Below, piece after piece: positions 35,756 to 44,132 of a stretch of 64,000 nt of DNA. Below the pieces are notes generated by a model that had not been told where the DNA came from, did not search any database, and saw nothing but the letters and a program-made list of their open reading frames with translations. The translations under genes were made by a program, and so were the position numbers. Source of the DNA: Burkholderia stabilis (GTDB lineage Bacteria; Pseudomonadota; Gammaproteobacteria; Burkholderiales; Burkholderiaceae); assembly GCF_001742165.1 (NCBI RefSeq), contig NZ_CP016444.1:1116001-1180000 (forward strand). Reading direction: 5' to 3'. How positions within the stretch are numbered: the stretch's first letter is position 1; every line of letters begins with the position of its first letter.

Positions 35756-36445
35756 CTAGATCGAGAAGCGGAAGTCGTAAGAAATTCTGGTGGCGCCGCT
35801 GACGTTGTCCAGCGTGCCGTGCATCATCTCGGTGCCGTAGAACATGAATGCCTCGCCATACTCGAGCTCGACGGGCTTGAAGTCGCTCAGCCCCGGCGCG
35901 GATTCGACGTACATCGAGTTGCTGTCGAAGGCGCGCGTGACCGGCAGCCAGATGTTGACCAGGTTCGGCCGCTGCCCGTATTCCGAGTCGCGATGAAAAC
36001 GCAGGATCGCGCGCGAACCGTGGAAGTTGACCCGCATCATCGCGACCGGCTGGCAACTGCGGATCGGGCCGGCGAAGCCGTCGATATGGTCGAACACGAG
36101 CGACTGGACCACGGCCATCGAGCGCTCGATGACCGCGTCGCGCAAGGCCTTGCTGACGTCCCAGCTATTTCGGGTAACGAAGTGATGCGGCAGCGCGAGT
36201 TCCGCTTTCTGCGGGTTCCAGCGCGGGTCCAGGTGCAGCGTCTCGAGCGCGTCGGTGCCGAAAAATTCCGCCACGATCGCGCGTAGATCCCATCGCGTCG
36301 TGTCGTAGGCGAAGACGGACGACAATGGCAGGGCCCGCCCCGCCACGTCGACCGTCTCCGCGCTGCGGAACCGGACCGGGTGACCGTCAGATGCCATGAG
36401 CGGTTTCCTCGGTGCGCCGGCCTGCATCACACCGGCCCGGCTCAT
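35756..36445 (-). CDS. 2-oxoglutarate/Fe(II)-dependent oxygenase-like protein
   Basis: 229 aa. ATG 36445 overlaps the preceding stop (ATGA); ATG 36397 is possible. The metal triad fits HxD in RFHRDSEYG and a distal His in EMMHGTLDNVSGATRISYDFR, with the Arg nine to ten residues later that binds 2-oxoglutarate. The family hydroxylates or desaturates small molecules and peptides. Coupled translation with the repeat protein and closeness to the methyltransferase suggest it acts as a tailoring enzyme on the same product. Substrate not shown. Confidence 0.7.
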   Translation of the reverse strand: MSRAGVMQAGAPRKPLMASDGHPVRFRSAETVDVAGRALPLSSVFAYDTTRWDLRAIVAEFFGTDALETLHLDPRWNPQKAELALPHHFVTRNSWDVSKALRDAVIERSMAVVQSLVFDHIDGFAGPIRSCQPVAMMRVNFHGSRAILRFHRDSEYGQRPNLVNIWLPVTRAFDSNSMYVESAPGLSDFKPVELEYGEAFMFYGTEMMHGTLDNVSGATRISYDFRFSI

Positions 36446-37368
36446 TCCGCCAGCGCCAGCGCTTTTTCGAGCAGCTTCTCCGCCGCCGCCGCGTCCTCCT
36501 TCGGAAGGGACGCCTTGGCCGAGCCGGGCGACGGTTTGTCGTCGTCCTCCGCGAGCACTTCGACCACCGCCACGGCCACCTCCGTCAGCACTTCGGTGGT
36601 GACTTCCGTCGTGACCTCGGTGGTCACTTCGGTCGTGACTTCCGTCGTCACCTCGGTGGTCACTTCCGTCGTCACTTCGGTCGCGGTGTTGCTGATCAGC
36701 GCGGCCACCACCGTGATGGTCGGCGGGGTCGAGCTGGATTTGGTGGTGCCCGAGAGATTGACGTAAGTGGGCTGCGCGCCGCTGTTCCACAATTCCCCGT
36801 AGAGCGTCAGCGTCGGCGCCTGCGAATTCGAGAACTGGATGATCGCGTTCTGCGGGTTGCCGTTCGCGCTGAACCACGCGAGCTGGTCGATCTCGCCTTT
36901 CGGCCCCTTCTCGCCGGTGTAGACGGGCTTGTTCACGATCGACCCGCCGTACGTGACCTGCGGCGCGCTGATGACCAGCTTGTCGCTCAGCGGCGTGCTC
37001 TTGCCGTCCGCGGTCAGGCTGAACAGGTTGTACGTGCCGTTCCACGTCGACAACTGCTGCGTGGCGGCGCCGGCGTTGCCGAACAGGTTGTTGGCGGCCG
37101 GCAGCGGGTCGCTCCCCTGCGAGAACAGGCCGACGAAGCCGTTGACGCCGCCGTTCTGGTAGAAGGTCAGCTTGGCCGACGTCGCATTGCCGCCGGTCGC
37201 CGCCCAGCTCACCCCGGTCGTGGTGAACGACGGCGACGCGATCGTGGCGCCATTGAGCGTGACGGACTGGTTGCTGGTGTCGATCACGACCGGGCCGGGA
37301 ATGTAGGTTTTCCCGTCCGGCTGCAGCCAGCTGGTCATGTATGTTCCGGACACATCGAAGGAAGCCAT
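36442..37368 (-). CDS. Repeat-tailed protein, candidate substrate (precursor) of the N-methyltransferase
   Basis: 308 aa. Residues 1-~215 look like a beta-rich globular domain of unknown family (Gly/Ser/Thr/Asn-rich, no signal peptide). Residues ~229-263 are a perfect tetrapeptide run TEVT x7, TEVL, TEV. It is followed by AVAVVEVLAEDDD, a short linker and a helical Ala/Glu/Leu tail. Borosin precursors carry hydrophobic beta-branched cores near the C-terminus, and this Thr/Val-rich segment is a plausible one. It is placed directly after the methyltransferase. It could instead be a structural or adhesin-like protein. Confidence 0.65.
   Translation of the reverse strand: MASFDVSGTYMTSWLQPDGKTYIPGPVVIDTSNQSVTLNGATIASPSFTTTGVSWAATGGNATSAKLTFYQNGGVNGFVGLFSQGSDPLPAANNLFGNAGAATQQLSTWNGTYNLFSLTADGKSTPLSDKLVISAPQVTYGGSIVNKPVYTGEKGPKGEIDQLAWFSANGNPQNAIIQFSNSQAPTLTLYGELWNSGAQPTYVNLSGTTKSSSTPPTITVVAALISNTATEVTTEVTTEVTTEVTTEVTTEVTTEVTTEVLTEVAVAVVEVLAEDDDKPSPGSAKASLPKEDAAAAEKLLEKALALAE
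36577..36681 (-). repeat. 12-bp tandem repeat encoding TEVT units
   Basis: 105 nt, 35 codons: seven TEVT, one TEVL, one TEV. Codons alternate (ACC/ACG, GAA/GAG, GTG/GTC), so the protein repeat is exact while the DNA repeat is degenerate. That argues for selection on the peptide rather than fresh slippage. Confidence 0.9.
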
Positions 37369-37413
37369 TTTCTTGTTCCTTTTTGCATGAGGTTGGGCGG
37401 CGCTGACAGGCGT

Positions 37414-38742
37414 TCAGGCCACGCTCAGGTGGTCCTTGCTGGTGTACACCTCTTCCATGGCCCGGGTCACGGCGGCGGGCGTGGCGGCATAACCCTGCCC
37501 GCGCAGCCAGGACGCAACCACGCCTTCGTACTCGCCGACGGGAATGTCGTGGTTGGCGACGGCTTGCGCGGCCGCGGCTTGCCGATCGCGGTATTCGCGC
37601 GCCAGCGCCGGATCGAGCAAGGCGGCGCCGACGAAGCGGACGGCCTCCTTGTCCGGATCGCGCTTGAACATCATCCGGGTGACGCCGGTGTGCTGAAGCA
37701 GCAGGCTGCGTCGCTCATCCGCGGTCAGGCCCGGGCGCGCTTCGAGGTAGGCGCGCGGATTCGCCTGGAATTCGCCCTGCGCGCGCTGGTCGAGTGCGAG
37801 CGTGAGCAGCGTCTGGTACAGCGCATCCGACGCGAAGCTGTACTTGTAGCCGGGCGGCACCTTGTGGTTGTGGATGTTGCGCCTGGCGATGTCGGCCAGC
37901 ACCCGGTAGTCTTCACGGTCGCAGATCAGCGGCGTGCGGCGCGCCTCGCTGATCTTGGCGAGGCCGAGCTTGGCGAGCATGCCCGCGTCGGACTGGATGC
38001 CGTCCTTCGCCGGAATGAAGAAGGTCGAGATGCCGGAAACCTTCGCCTTCACCTCCGGGTCGCGGTAGTCGCCGATCACATGGCGGTCGATCTGCGGCGG
38101 GCCGGAGAACATGTTCGCGACGTAGTTGATGGCCGGATGGTCGGCGCCGTAGATCTCTTCGAGGTAGTCGAGCAGCACGTCGAACTTGTCATTCTTGTAG
38201 CCGCCGAACTTGAACCCCAGATCGCCGATGCAGCCGACCTGCCAGAGCACGAAATTGGCGGTGGTGTCCACCTTGCGCCGGCGCAGCAGGAAATCGGTCG
38301 CCTCGTAGATCTGCATGCCCGGCACGCTCGGGTCCACGCCGAGGTCTGCGTACAGGCAGTCCTCGGCCGACACTGCCGGCAGCATCACTGCGTCGAAGCC
38401 TTCCTGGCGGGCGATCGCGATCGCGTTGTGCGACGGCGTCACGAATACGCCGGGGTGGCCGTAGAACAGCGCGCACACGTATTTGCCCGCCCGAACCTCG
38501 GCCATGATCCGCTCGATCATCTGCACGTACGTGATCAGGCGCGCCTTGTCGTCCGCGTAGTACTGGTAGAGATCGAACGCGTTGGGGTTCTGCGACTCGA
38601 TCCACATGTCGGTGACCGGGTCGGCCGCCGCGTAGAGCACGATATCCGCCTGCTGGATGTGCGCCTGCGCCTCCAGCGTGAAGTGCGACACCGCCTTGAT
38701 GCCCGATCCGATGACCACCAGCCTGCCTTTGGCCTCGCTCAT
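37414..38742 (-). CDS. Borosin-type peptide alpha-N-methyltransferase (tetrapyrrole methylase fold)
   Basis: 442 aa. Tetrapyrrole-methylase domain 1-~280: VVIGSGIKAVSH near the start, AMFYGHPGVFV-type loop at 92-101. The segment DLYQYYADDKARLITY has Y59, Y62, R68 and Y72, exactly the spacing of the catalytic Y63, Y66, R72 and Y76 I recall for OphMA, the founding borosin enzyme. Residues ~300-442 hold a helical region (LYQTLLTLALD...NPRAYLEARPGLTADERRSLL) like the borosin binding/clasp domain. No core peptide is fused at its C-terminus, so a split system with a separate substrate is expected. Confidence 0.82.
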   Translation of the reverse strand: MSEAKGRLVVIGSGIKAVSHFTLEAQAHIQQADIVLYAAADPVTDMWIESQNPNAFDLYQYYADDKARLITYVQMIERIMAEVRAGKYVCALFYGHPGVFVTPSHNAIAIARQEGFDAVMLPAVSAEDCLYADLGVDPSVPGMQIYEATDFLLRRRKVDTTANFVLWQVGCIGDLGFKFGGYKNDKFDVLLDYLEEIYGADHPAINYVANMFSGPPQIDRHVIGDYRDPEVKAKVSGISTFFIPAKDGIQSDAGMLAKLGLAKISEARRTPLICDREDYRVLADIARRNIHNHKVPPGYKYSFASDALYQTLLTLALDQRAQGEFQANPRAYLEARPGLTADERRSLLLQHTGVTRMMFKRDPDKEAVRFVGAALLDPALAREYRDRQAAAAQAVANHDIPVGEYEGVVASWLRGQGYAATPAAVTRAMEEVYTSKDHLSVA

Positions 38743-39491
38743 TGTTCATTCTCCGTTATCAGACATACGAACATATAGACCTCTCGAATCCGGATTCGAG
38801 AAACCCCGTCGGAACGATAAAGCAGTTCCAGTCCTGTTCTGTCCTGCTCAAGACTGATAGGCGCACGACTCGATGTGGTTCGGGTTAAGCGTGCGTCATT
38901 AGGTATAGCCTGATTTGTCGGAAATTCAATGTGCAATTGAGTGTGCCGAATTTTCTTGTCAGATTCGGACGTCTTGCAAGCCGCGGGGAAACTTCAGCGT
39001 TTCCGCCCTGCTTTTTTAATTAAACAAAATACCGCCAATAATGATCGGCGGCATTGAATGATTCGAAATGAACCCCGGCCGGGGCCGGAACGTCCGGGCG
39101 CGTGGCATCTGGTTGGCGGCGGCAGCGGCGCGCCACCGCCGTCGTTGGTCCGGCCCGCGTCGCGCTTGCCGTGCCGCTTCCGGCCGATCGCAGGACGGAG
39201 CGGCGTGGCCGACGTTTCGCCGAAGCTCACCGGATCAAGCCAGGGCTGTGCCGGCTCAATTTTGGTCGAGCCTTCAAAAAATCGTAATGATCAAATTCGA
39301 TGCAGCCTGGTCGTTTTGAATGGTGATTTTATGCGAGGCATTGCATCGGAAAATTGTCGTGGTGTTCTTGCCCGATTATTTTTATGGAATCGGGGGAATC
39401 GCCAGAAAGACCGGCTGCCAAAATAAAAGTCGCGGCTTTAAAACATGCACTGCCGTTTCGAATGCCTTCCGTCACACTTTCAAATGCCCAT
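38743..39491. other. Intergenic region upstream of the N-methyltransferase gene
   Basis: 749 bp without a supported gene. 38760-39060 is AT-rich and should hold the cluster promoter. On the minus strand GCCGCCGATCATTATTGGCGG followed by a T-rich stretch (about 39056-39020) may terminate transcripts from the AlkC-like gene. The rest shows only short incidental frames. Confidence 0.4.
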
Positions 39492-40601
39492 TCACACTGA
39501 AAGATCGAAGAAAGATCGTGCAACGACCTGGCCGTTCACGATCAACTCGACCTCATGCCGGCCCGCATAATGCCGGCGTGTCGTGAAATCGCGAATCGGC
39601 CGGCTCTGCCTGAGCGTCACGCGCTGCCCCGGTTCGAGCGTCAGCCCCTTCAGCTTGAACACCTTCGGCGACGCTCCGCCGTTCTGCTTCACGTACGCGA
39701 TTCGATAATCGACGACGAGCCGCTGCGCCGTCGCGGCCGTCGATTGCAGCTCGCACTCGAGCGTGATCGACTCGCCGAGCACCACCCGCGCGGGCGTCAC
39801 GTCGAGCGTGCCGGCTTCCAGGCGCGGCGCGCTTTCGGCGCCCAGTATCGCGAGCGCTCGCCTATCGCCCTGCTTCACGAGCGTGCGAAGCGCATGACGG
39901 ACGATCCACCGCGTATGCGGATCGTCGCCGCCCCATCGTTCGGCCCGGTCGAGCACCCATGCCGGATGCGTCTTCGCCACATCGTTCAGGTGATTCGCGA
40001 CCGAGCGGCGCACATAGGCGCTCGGGTCCGCGCGCAGCGTGTCGAGAATCCGCGCGGCCAGCGCCGGATCGGCCTCGATCTCGCGAAGCCGGAACGACCA
40101 TGGCAGGCGCGGGCGACTCCCCTCGCTTGCCAGCCGGCGGACGGCATCGTCCGGATCGTGCGTCCAGGTTTCCATGGTCGCGAGCGCGCGCGCCCTGTCG
40201 ATGCGCAGGAACTCCCGCACCGCGAATTCCGACGTGCCGAACGGCGTGAAATATTTCAGCGCGTCCATCGAGCGGTCGAAGGCGTGCCGGCCGTATTGCC
40301 CGACGTAATCGGGCGCGATGAACGAGACGAAGCCGCGGCCGAATCGCGGCGCGGCCTCCTGCAACAACGTCAGCACGGCATCGTATCCGCCGGCCAACGC
40401 GCGGGCACCCGAGTCGATCGCCGCGCTGGCGCGCCTGACGCGCTCCATCAGCGTCAAGCCGTCGAGGCCGTCGAGCGCCGTCGCAAGAAACGCGGTGCGG
40501 TCGAACGCGGGTTCGATCGAATGCAGCACGTCGGACAGCATGCGGAACTGCCGTTCGCCCAGCGATTCTTTCAGCGGGGCGGGAACTTCAATGGTCGTCA
40601 T
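39492..40601 (-). CDS. DNA alkylation repair glycosylase, AlkC-like
   Basis: 369 aa. Helical HEAT-like repeats cover about 1-260 (RPRLPWSFRLREIEADPALAARILDTLRADPSAYVRRSVANHLND, typical for AlkC/AlkD), and a C-terminal Ig-like beta domain about 265-369 (PARVVLGESITLECELQS...VELIVNGQ). The Ig domain is characteristic of AlkC rather than AlkD. Such enzymes excise N3- and N7-alkyl purines without base flipping. A single gene with no clear operon partner. Confidence 0.85.
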   Translation of the reverse strand: MTTIEVPAPLKESLGERQFRMLSDVLHSIEPAFDRTAFLATALDGLDGLTLMERVRRASAAIDSGARALAGGYDAVLTLLQEAAPRFGRGFVSFIAPDYVGQYGRHAFDRSMDALKYFTPFGTSEFAVREFLRIDRARALATMETWTHDPDDAVRRLASEGSRPRLPWSFRLREIEADPALAARILDTLRADPSAYVRRSVANHLNDVAKTHPAWVLDRAERWGGDDPHTRWIVRHALRTLVKQGDRRALAILGAESAPRLEAGTLDVTPARVVLGESITLECELQSTAATAQRLVVDYRIAYVKQNGGASPKVFKLKGLTLEPGQRVTLRQSRPIRDFTTRRHYAGRHEVELIVNGQVVARSFFDLSV

Positions 40602-40764
40602 GGCGAGGAGATTCGGCGGGTGCCGCAGGTCGTCGGGTGTGAAAGCGCACAGTATCGCCGAAGCCCCTGCCAGTTCCTGTCAGCAGACTTTGCGCGGGAG
40701 CACGTTCTCGTGCGGTGTTCAGGCGGCCTGCGCGGGTGGCGAGCCGGGACCGGACCCGGCTCGC

Positions 40765-41736
40765 TCAGGTATCGGTCGAACGCGGTTCGCGGGACGGCTC
40801 GCGCGAACTGCCGCCGGAGAGCCGGTTGCGCACATGACCGCCAGCGATGGCCGCCACAATCAGCGACAGATAGCCGGCCACGAGGAGATGCCGCCAACCG
40901 TCGAGCGCGGCGCGGTGCGCAACCAGCGCGGCATCGGCGGCCGGTACGGCGAGATTGCCCGGCGCGATCGCGCGTGTCATCTGCACGAATCCCGCCGCCG
41001 ACAGCACGGGGAGCAGCACGAGCACGGCCAGCAGCACGAACCTTGCGCGATGCCAGAACGCATGCCGGCGCAAATGAAACCACAGCCCGAGGCTGCCGTG
41101 CACCCACCCCGGTGCGAGCAGCGCGATCTGCAGGCCCTGCGTGCCGCTCGTGAGGAGCGACACGATCACCCGCTCGTAGTTCGGTTCGAAGCCGTAAAAC
41201 GATGTCGCGACCCGGGTCCCGACGACATGGCGGATCAGCAGCATGGGCAGGCTGAGCCCGGCCCAGAGACGCAGCCATTCGGCGGGCGGCAGCGCCCAGT
41301 GTCGGCGGCCGTAGAGGGTGCGGATCGCCAGCGCGAAATGCAGGCCGGCCGCGCCGTACAGCAGGATCGTGCCGGGCAGGCTTTGCCAGATCCCGATCGC
41401 CAGGTGCAGCCCGCGCTCGGCGACATCGATCGACCAGATGCCGAGCGCATGATTGACCATGTGGATGGAAATATAGAGCCACAACATGATGCCGGAGCCG
41501 AGTTGCAGCATGCGCGCGGCCCGGCGCATGCCGTCGTGCGCCGGCGCCGGTTTGCCGGCATCGGGGTCATTCGCATGGCGTACCGGGCGCGGTGCGCGGT
41601 TGTGCGACGGCGGGCGCATGCGGGCGTCACGGCGAAATGGCGATGAGCGTGGTTCGTCGCTCGCGCTCGGGCCGTCGTCGCGATCGTGCGGTGCCCGGCC
41701 CGGCGTGTCCCGGCTTTGCTTCCCGTCGTCGTTCAT
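40765..41736 (-). CDS. Membrane protein with SdhC-like haem b domain, related to cyclase sensor domains
   Basis: 323 aa from ATG 41736 (GGGGAGG site). An N-terminal ~65-residue charged, disordered segment is followed by five or six membrane helices. They carry His residues in LYISIHMVNHALG, RGLHLAIG and GLHFALAIRTLYGRRHW. This region resembles the cytochrome b-like membrane module placed before 2Fe-2S and class III cyclase domains in some adenylate cyclases. Here the protein stops after the membrane part, so the catalytic domain is absent. It could be a stand-alone redox sensor or electron carrier. Confidence 0.55.
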   Translation of the reverse strand: MNDDGKQSRDTPGRAPHDRDDGPSASDEPRSSPFRRDARMRPPSHNRAPRPVRHANDPDAGKPAPAHDGMRRAARMLQLGSGIMLWLYISIHMVNHALGIWSIDVAERGLHLAIGIWQSLPGTILLYGAAGLHFALAIRTLYGRRHWALPPAEWLRLWAGLSLPMLLIRHVVGTRVATSFYGFEPNYERVIVSLLTSGTQGLQIALLAPGWVHGSLGLWFHLRRHAFWHRARFVLLAVLVLLPVLSAAGFVQMTRAIAPGNLAVPAADAALVAHRAALDGWRHLLVAGYLSLIVAAIAGGHVRNRLSGGSSREPSREPRSTDT

Positions 41737-41953
41737 TGGCGCCTCCCCTCGGTGCGTCCGGTGCTTGATCGGCATACCGGGAAGCAGGCCCGTTTATTCC
41801 CGCGAGACGCCACATTTTGCGCAGCAGGCGCATTGCGCGGTTTCGGGAATAGGCGCCGTGCCCGCCGGGTATACGGAGTGCAGGCTCGACGGATAACGAC
41901 CGCGACGCGGCGGCATCCGTCCCATCGCAACGAACGAAACCGGGGAGACCATC

Positions 41954-42082
41954 ATGTCCAACGTTCTGTCCCACTGGATCCTGATCGGTTGCGACGCATA
42001 CGACGAGTATGTGTTCGTGCCGTGGCTCGATAAATCCGTCTATCTGCGAACGGTCACCCTGCGGCGCGTCTGCCTGTTGTGA
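41954..42082 (+). CDS. Small ORF, 42 aa
   Basis: Begins MSNVLSHWILIGCDAYDEY and ends LRRVCLL. A CGGGGAGA ribosome site lies 6 nt before the ATG, which is better than for many annotated genes here. No family recognised. It starts divergently from the haem-membrane protein. A longer minus-strand frame (42040-42327) overlaps its end and cannot be excluded as the true one. Confidence 0.4.
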   Translation: MSNVLSHWILIGCDAYDEYVFVPWLDKSVYLRTVTLRRVCLL

Positions 42083-42676
42083 AGGAGGCCGTGTGCCCTT
42101 GCCGGGTGCTGCGCCACTGCCGGCACCTCATGCAGCTTCGCCGACAACAGCGGTCGCGCAGGCGTGATCGCCAACGCGGCTTTCCCGTCCGCTTCACGGA
42201 TGCGGTACAGCGAGACGATTCGTGACTGAGCGAATGCGCCGCGCGGAACCGGAAATGTCGACACCCGGTGCGCGACTTTCGTCTGCCGAAACCTCGCCGG
42301 CACCTGCCTGCCGGATTCGATCCCCACGAAGCGCGATTTCGTAAAAACTCAATTGGTTTGCCGCAGGCGTGCTCTTACGCTGTCCGTCACGAATTGCAGC
42401 CGGGCAAAACCCGGCACACGGGCATCGGCACGAGATCGCACGGCACACATCGCCCGTTCCGGTTGGTCATCTTCATGACCGGAGCGCGGCGCCGGCAATC
42501 ACCCGCACGACGTGTACGCACACCCAAGTCCGCCGATCGAGCGCGACCTGACCCGACGCACAAGAAGAATCCGGGACGCCCCCGGAATTGATCGACCGGG
42601 TATCCGCTGTGCGGCGGGCAGGATCGCCATGCTTGCGCACCCGACAACACCCATACAACAAAGGGTTGGAGACAAC
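42083..42676. other. Intergenic region before the MFS gene
   Basis: 594 bp. A minus-strand frame at 42040-42327 has coding-like residues (VPRGAFAQSRIVSLYRIREAD) but no good ribosome site; it may be a remnant. The MFS promoter should lie in 42350-42660. Confidence 0.3.
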
Positions 42677-43963
42677 ATGAATCAATCGACGCCGCCGGTC
42701 CGCAGCAGCCTGTTCGTCGTTTTCCTATGCTTCCTGACGCTCGTCGCGGACGGCTACGATCTCATCGTTTACGGCGCGACCGTTCCGCATTTGCTGGCTG
42801 AGCCCGGCTGGCACCTGAGCCCCGCCACCGCCGGCATGATCGGCAGCTGGACGCTGGTCGGGCTGATGGTCGGCCTTGCCGCGGCCGGCCCGCTGACCGA
42901 TCGTATCGGCCGGCGCCGTCTGCTGATGGCGGGCGTGCTGTGGTTCTCCATCGGGTCGGTCGTCTGCGCATTCGCGACGTCCCCTACGTTTCTGGGCGCG
43001 GCCCGCTTCGTCACCGGGATCGGCATGGGTGGCGTGGTGCCGTCCGCCGTGGCGCTGTCGGTGGAGTACGCGCCCAAGGGCCGCCGCCAGCTCTACAACG
43101 CGCTCACGCTGACCGGCTACTCGGTCGGCGGCATCGTCAGCGCGTTGCTCGCCATCGCGTTGCTTCACGAGCACGGCTGGCGTACGTTGTACGCGCTCGG
43201 TGCGTGCTATGCGCTGATCCTGCCGATCATGGTCTTCCTGCTTCCCGAGTCGGTGGATTTCCTGGTCGAGCGCGGCCGCATGCACGAGGCGCGTGCGCTC
43301 GCGGCCCGCTATTCGCTCGATCTCGACCAGATCCTGCGCGACAAGGATGCCCAACGCGCGTCGCAAGGTACCGCGCAGGCGGCCAGCGGCTACCGGCTGG
43401 TGCTCTCCCGCGAGTTCCGCGCCACTGCGCTGCTGCTCGCGTTCATGGCCTTCTGCCTGCAACTGATCGTCTACGGGCTCAATGCGTGGCTGCCGCAGTT
43501 GATGCGGGCGGCCGGTTATCCGCTCGGCTCGTCGCTGCAGTTCCTGCTGGTGATGCAGTTCGGCGCGGTCGTGGGCATGCTCGGTGGCGCGTGGCTGGCC
43601 GATCGCGTCGGGGCACGACGCGTCATGTTTCCGTTTCTCGTGATCGGCGGCGTGTCGCTGATCGCGCTGAGCCAGAAGCTCGGCGCCACGTGGCTGATGC
43701 TCGCCGTGTTCGGCGCGGGGCTCGGCTCGATCGGCACCAGCAGCCTGATCTACGGGTATATCGCCGCGCATTTCCCGACGTCGTGCCGCGGGTCGGCGCT
43801 GGGCGGCGCACAGGCCGTCGGGCGTTTCGGCTCGATCCTCGGGCCGATGATCGGCGGCTGGATCGTCGGCGCCAACCTTGGCCTGCAATGGAATTTCTAC
43901 GCGTTCGCGCTGCCCGCCATCGTCGCGGCGACGGTCGTGCCGCTGATCCCGAAAGCGGATTGA
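42677..43963 (+). CDS. MFS transporter, aromatic acid:H+ symporter (AAHS) family
   Basis: 428 aa, twelve predicted membrane helices. ATG 42677 with TTGGAG site. Early DGYDLIVYGATVPHL carries the acidic DGxD motif of the AAHS family (PcaK, BenK). The loop 2-3 motif is GPLTDRIGRRRLL. Uptake of a small aromatic acid is likely. It was probably the transporter for the broken GMC-oxidoreductase pathway directly downstream. Confidence 0.82.
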   Translation: MNQSTPPVRSSLFVVFLCFLTLVADGYDLIVYGATVPHLLAEPGWHLSPATAGMIGSWTLVGLMVGLAAAGPLTDRIGRRRLLMAGVLWFSIGSVVCAFATSPTFLGAARFVTGIGMGGVVPSAVALSVEYAPKGRRQLYNALTLTGYSVGGIVSALLAIALLHEHGWRTLYALGACYALILPIMVFLLPESVDFLVERGRMHEARALAARYSLDLDQILRDKDAQRASQGTAQAASGYRLVLSREFRATALLLAFMAFCLQLIVYGLNAWLPQLMRAAGYPLGSSLQFLLVMQFGAVVGMLGGAWLADRVGARRVMFPFLVIGGVSLIALSQKLGATWLMLAVFGAGLGSIGTSSLIYGYIAAHFPTSCRGSALGGAQAVGRFGSILGPMIGGWIVGANLGLQWNFYAFALPAIVAATVVPLIPKAD

Positions 43964-43976
43964 GGTCCGCCATTCG

Positions 43977-44132
43977 ATGGACACATACGACTACGTCGTG
44001 CCGCGGATCGTCGCCGGCAATACCAGCGCCGCCTGCAGCGTGAAAAGGCCGCACGTCACCGGGCCTCCCGAGCAGCGGGCCGGTGACGTGATGCAGGTGT
44101 GCGGCGCGCGCGTCGACGCGCTGGCCGGCTAG
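43977..44132 (+). pseudogene. Deletion scar of a GMC oxidoreductase
   Basis: 51 codons. It begins MDTYDYVV, the standard GMC N-terminus that normally runs on as VGAGSAG, but continues at once as PRIVAGNTSAACSV, which resembles the C-terminal GMC motif (MPRIVSGNTNA...). This looks like an in-frame loss of the ~1.5 kb in between. A strong hairpin (44052-44090) lies inside the remainder. It ends 4 nt into the convergent DUF2889 gene. Confidence 0.55.
44052..44090. terminator. Bidirectional hairpin between convergent genes
   Basis: CACGTCACCGG (44052-44062) and CCGGTGACGTG (44080-44090) form a perfect 11-bp stem with a 17-nt loop that can pair further. It lies between the plus-strand MFS unit and the minus-strand DUF2889 gene. 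No T-run, so factor-independent termination is uncertain. Confidence 0.5.

Noticed and set aside
36577..36681. Tandem repeat considered as a CRISPR-like or regulatory array
   Set aside because: Unit is 12 bp, in frame, without spacers, and encodes an exact peptide repeat.
36412..38778. 788-residue plus-strand frame over the N-methyltransferase genes
   Set aside because: Antisense artefact with Arg/Val/His bias; the minus-strand genes have motifs and 4-nt coupling.
38986..39006. TCAGCGTTTCC, an 11-bp match to the IS end
   Set aside because: No second end, no transposase fragment and no CTAG beside it; could be chance in a 64 kb window.
42040..42327. 95-residue minus-strand frame
   Set aside because: Some coding-like residues, but weak initiation and overlap with a better-initiated small plus-strand frame; left as possible remnant.
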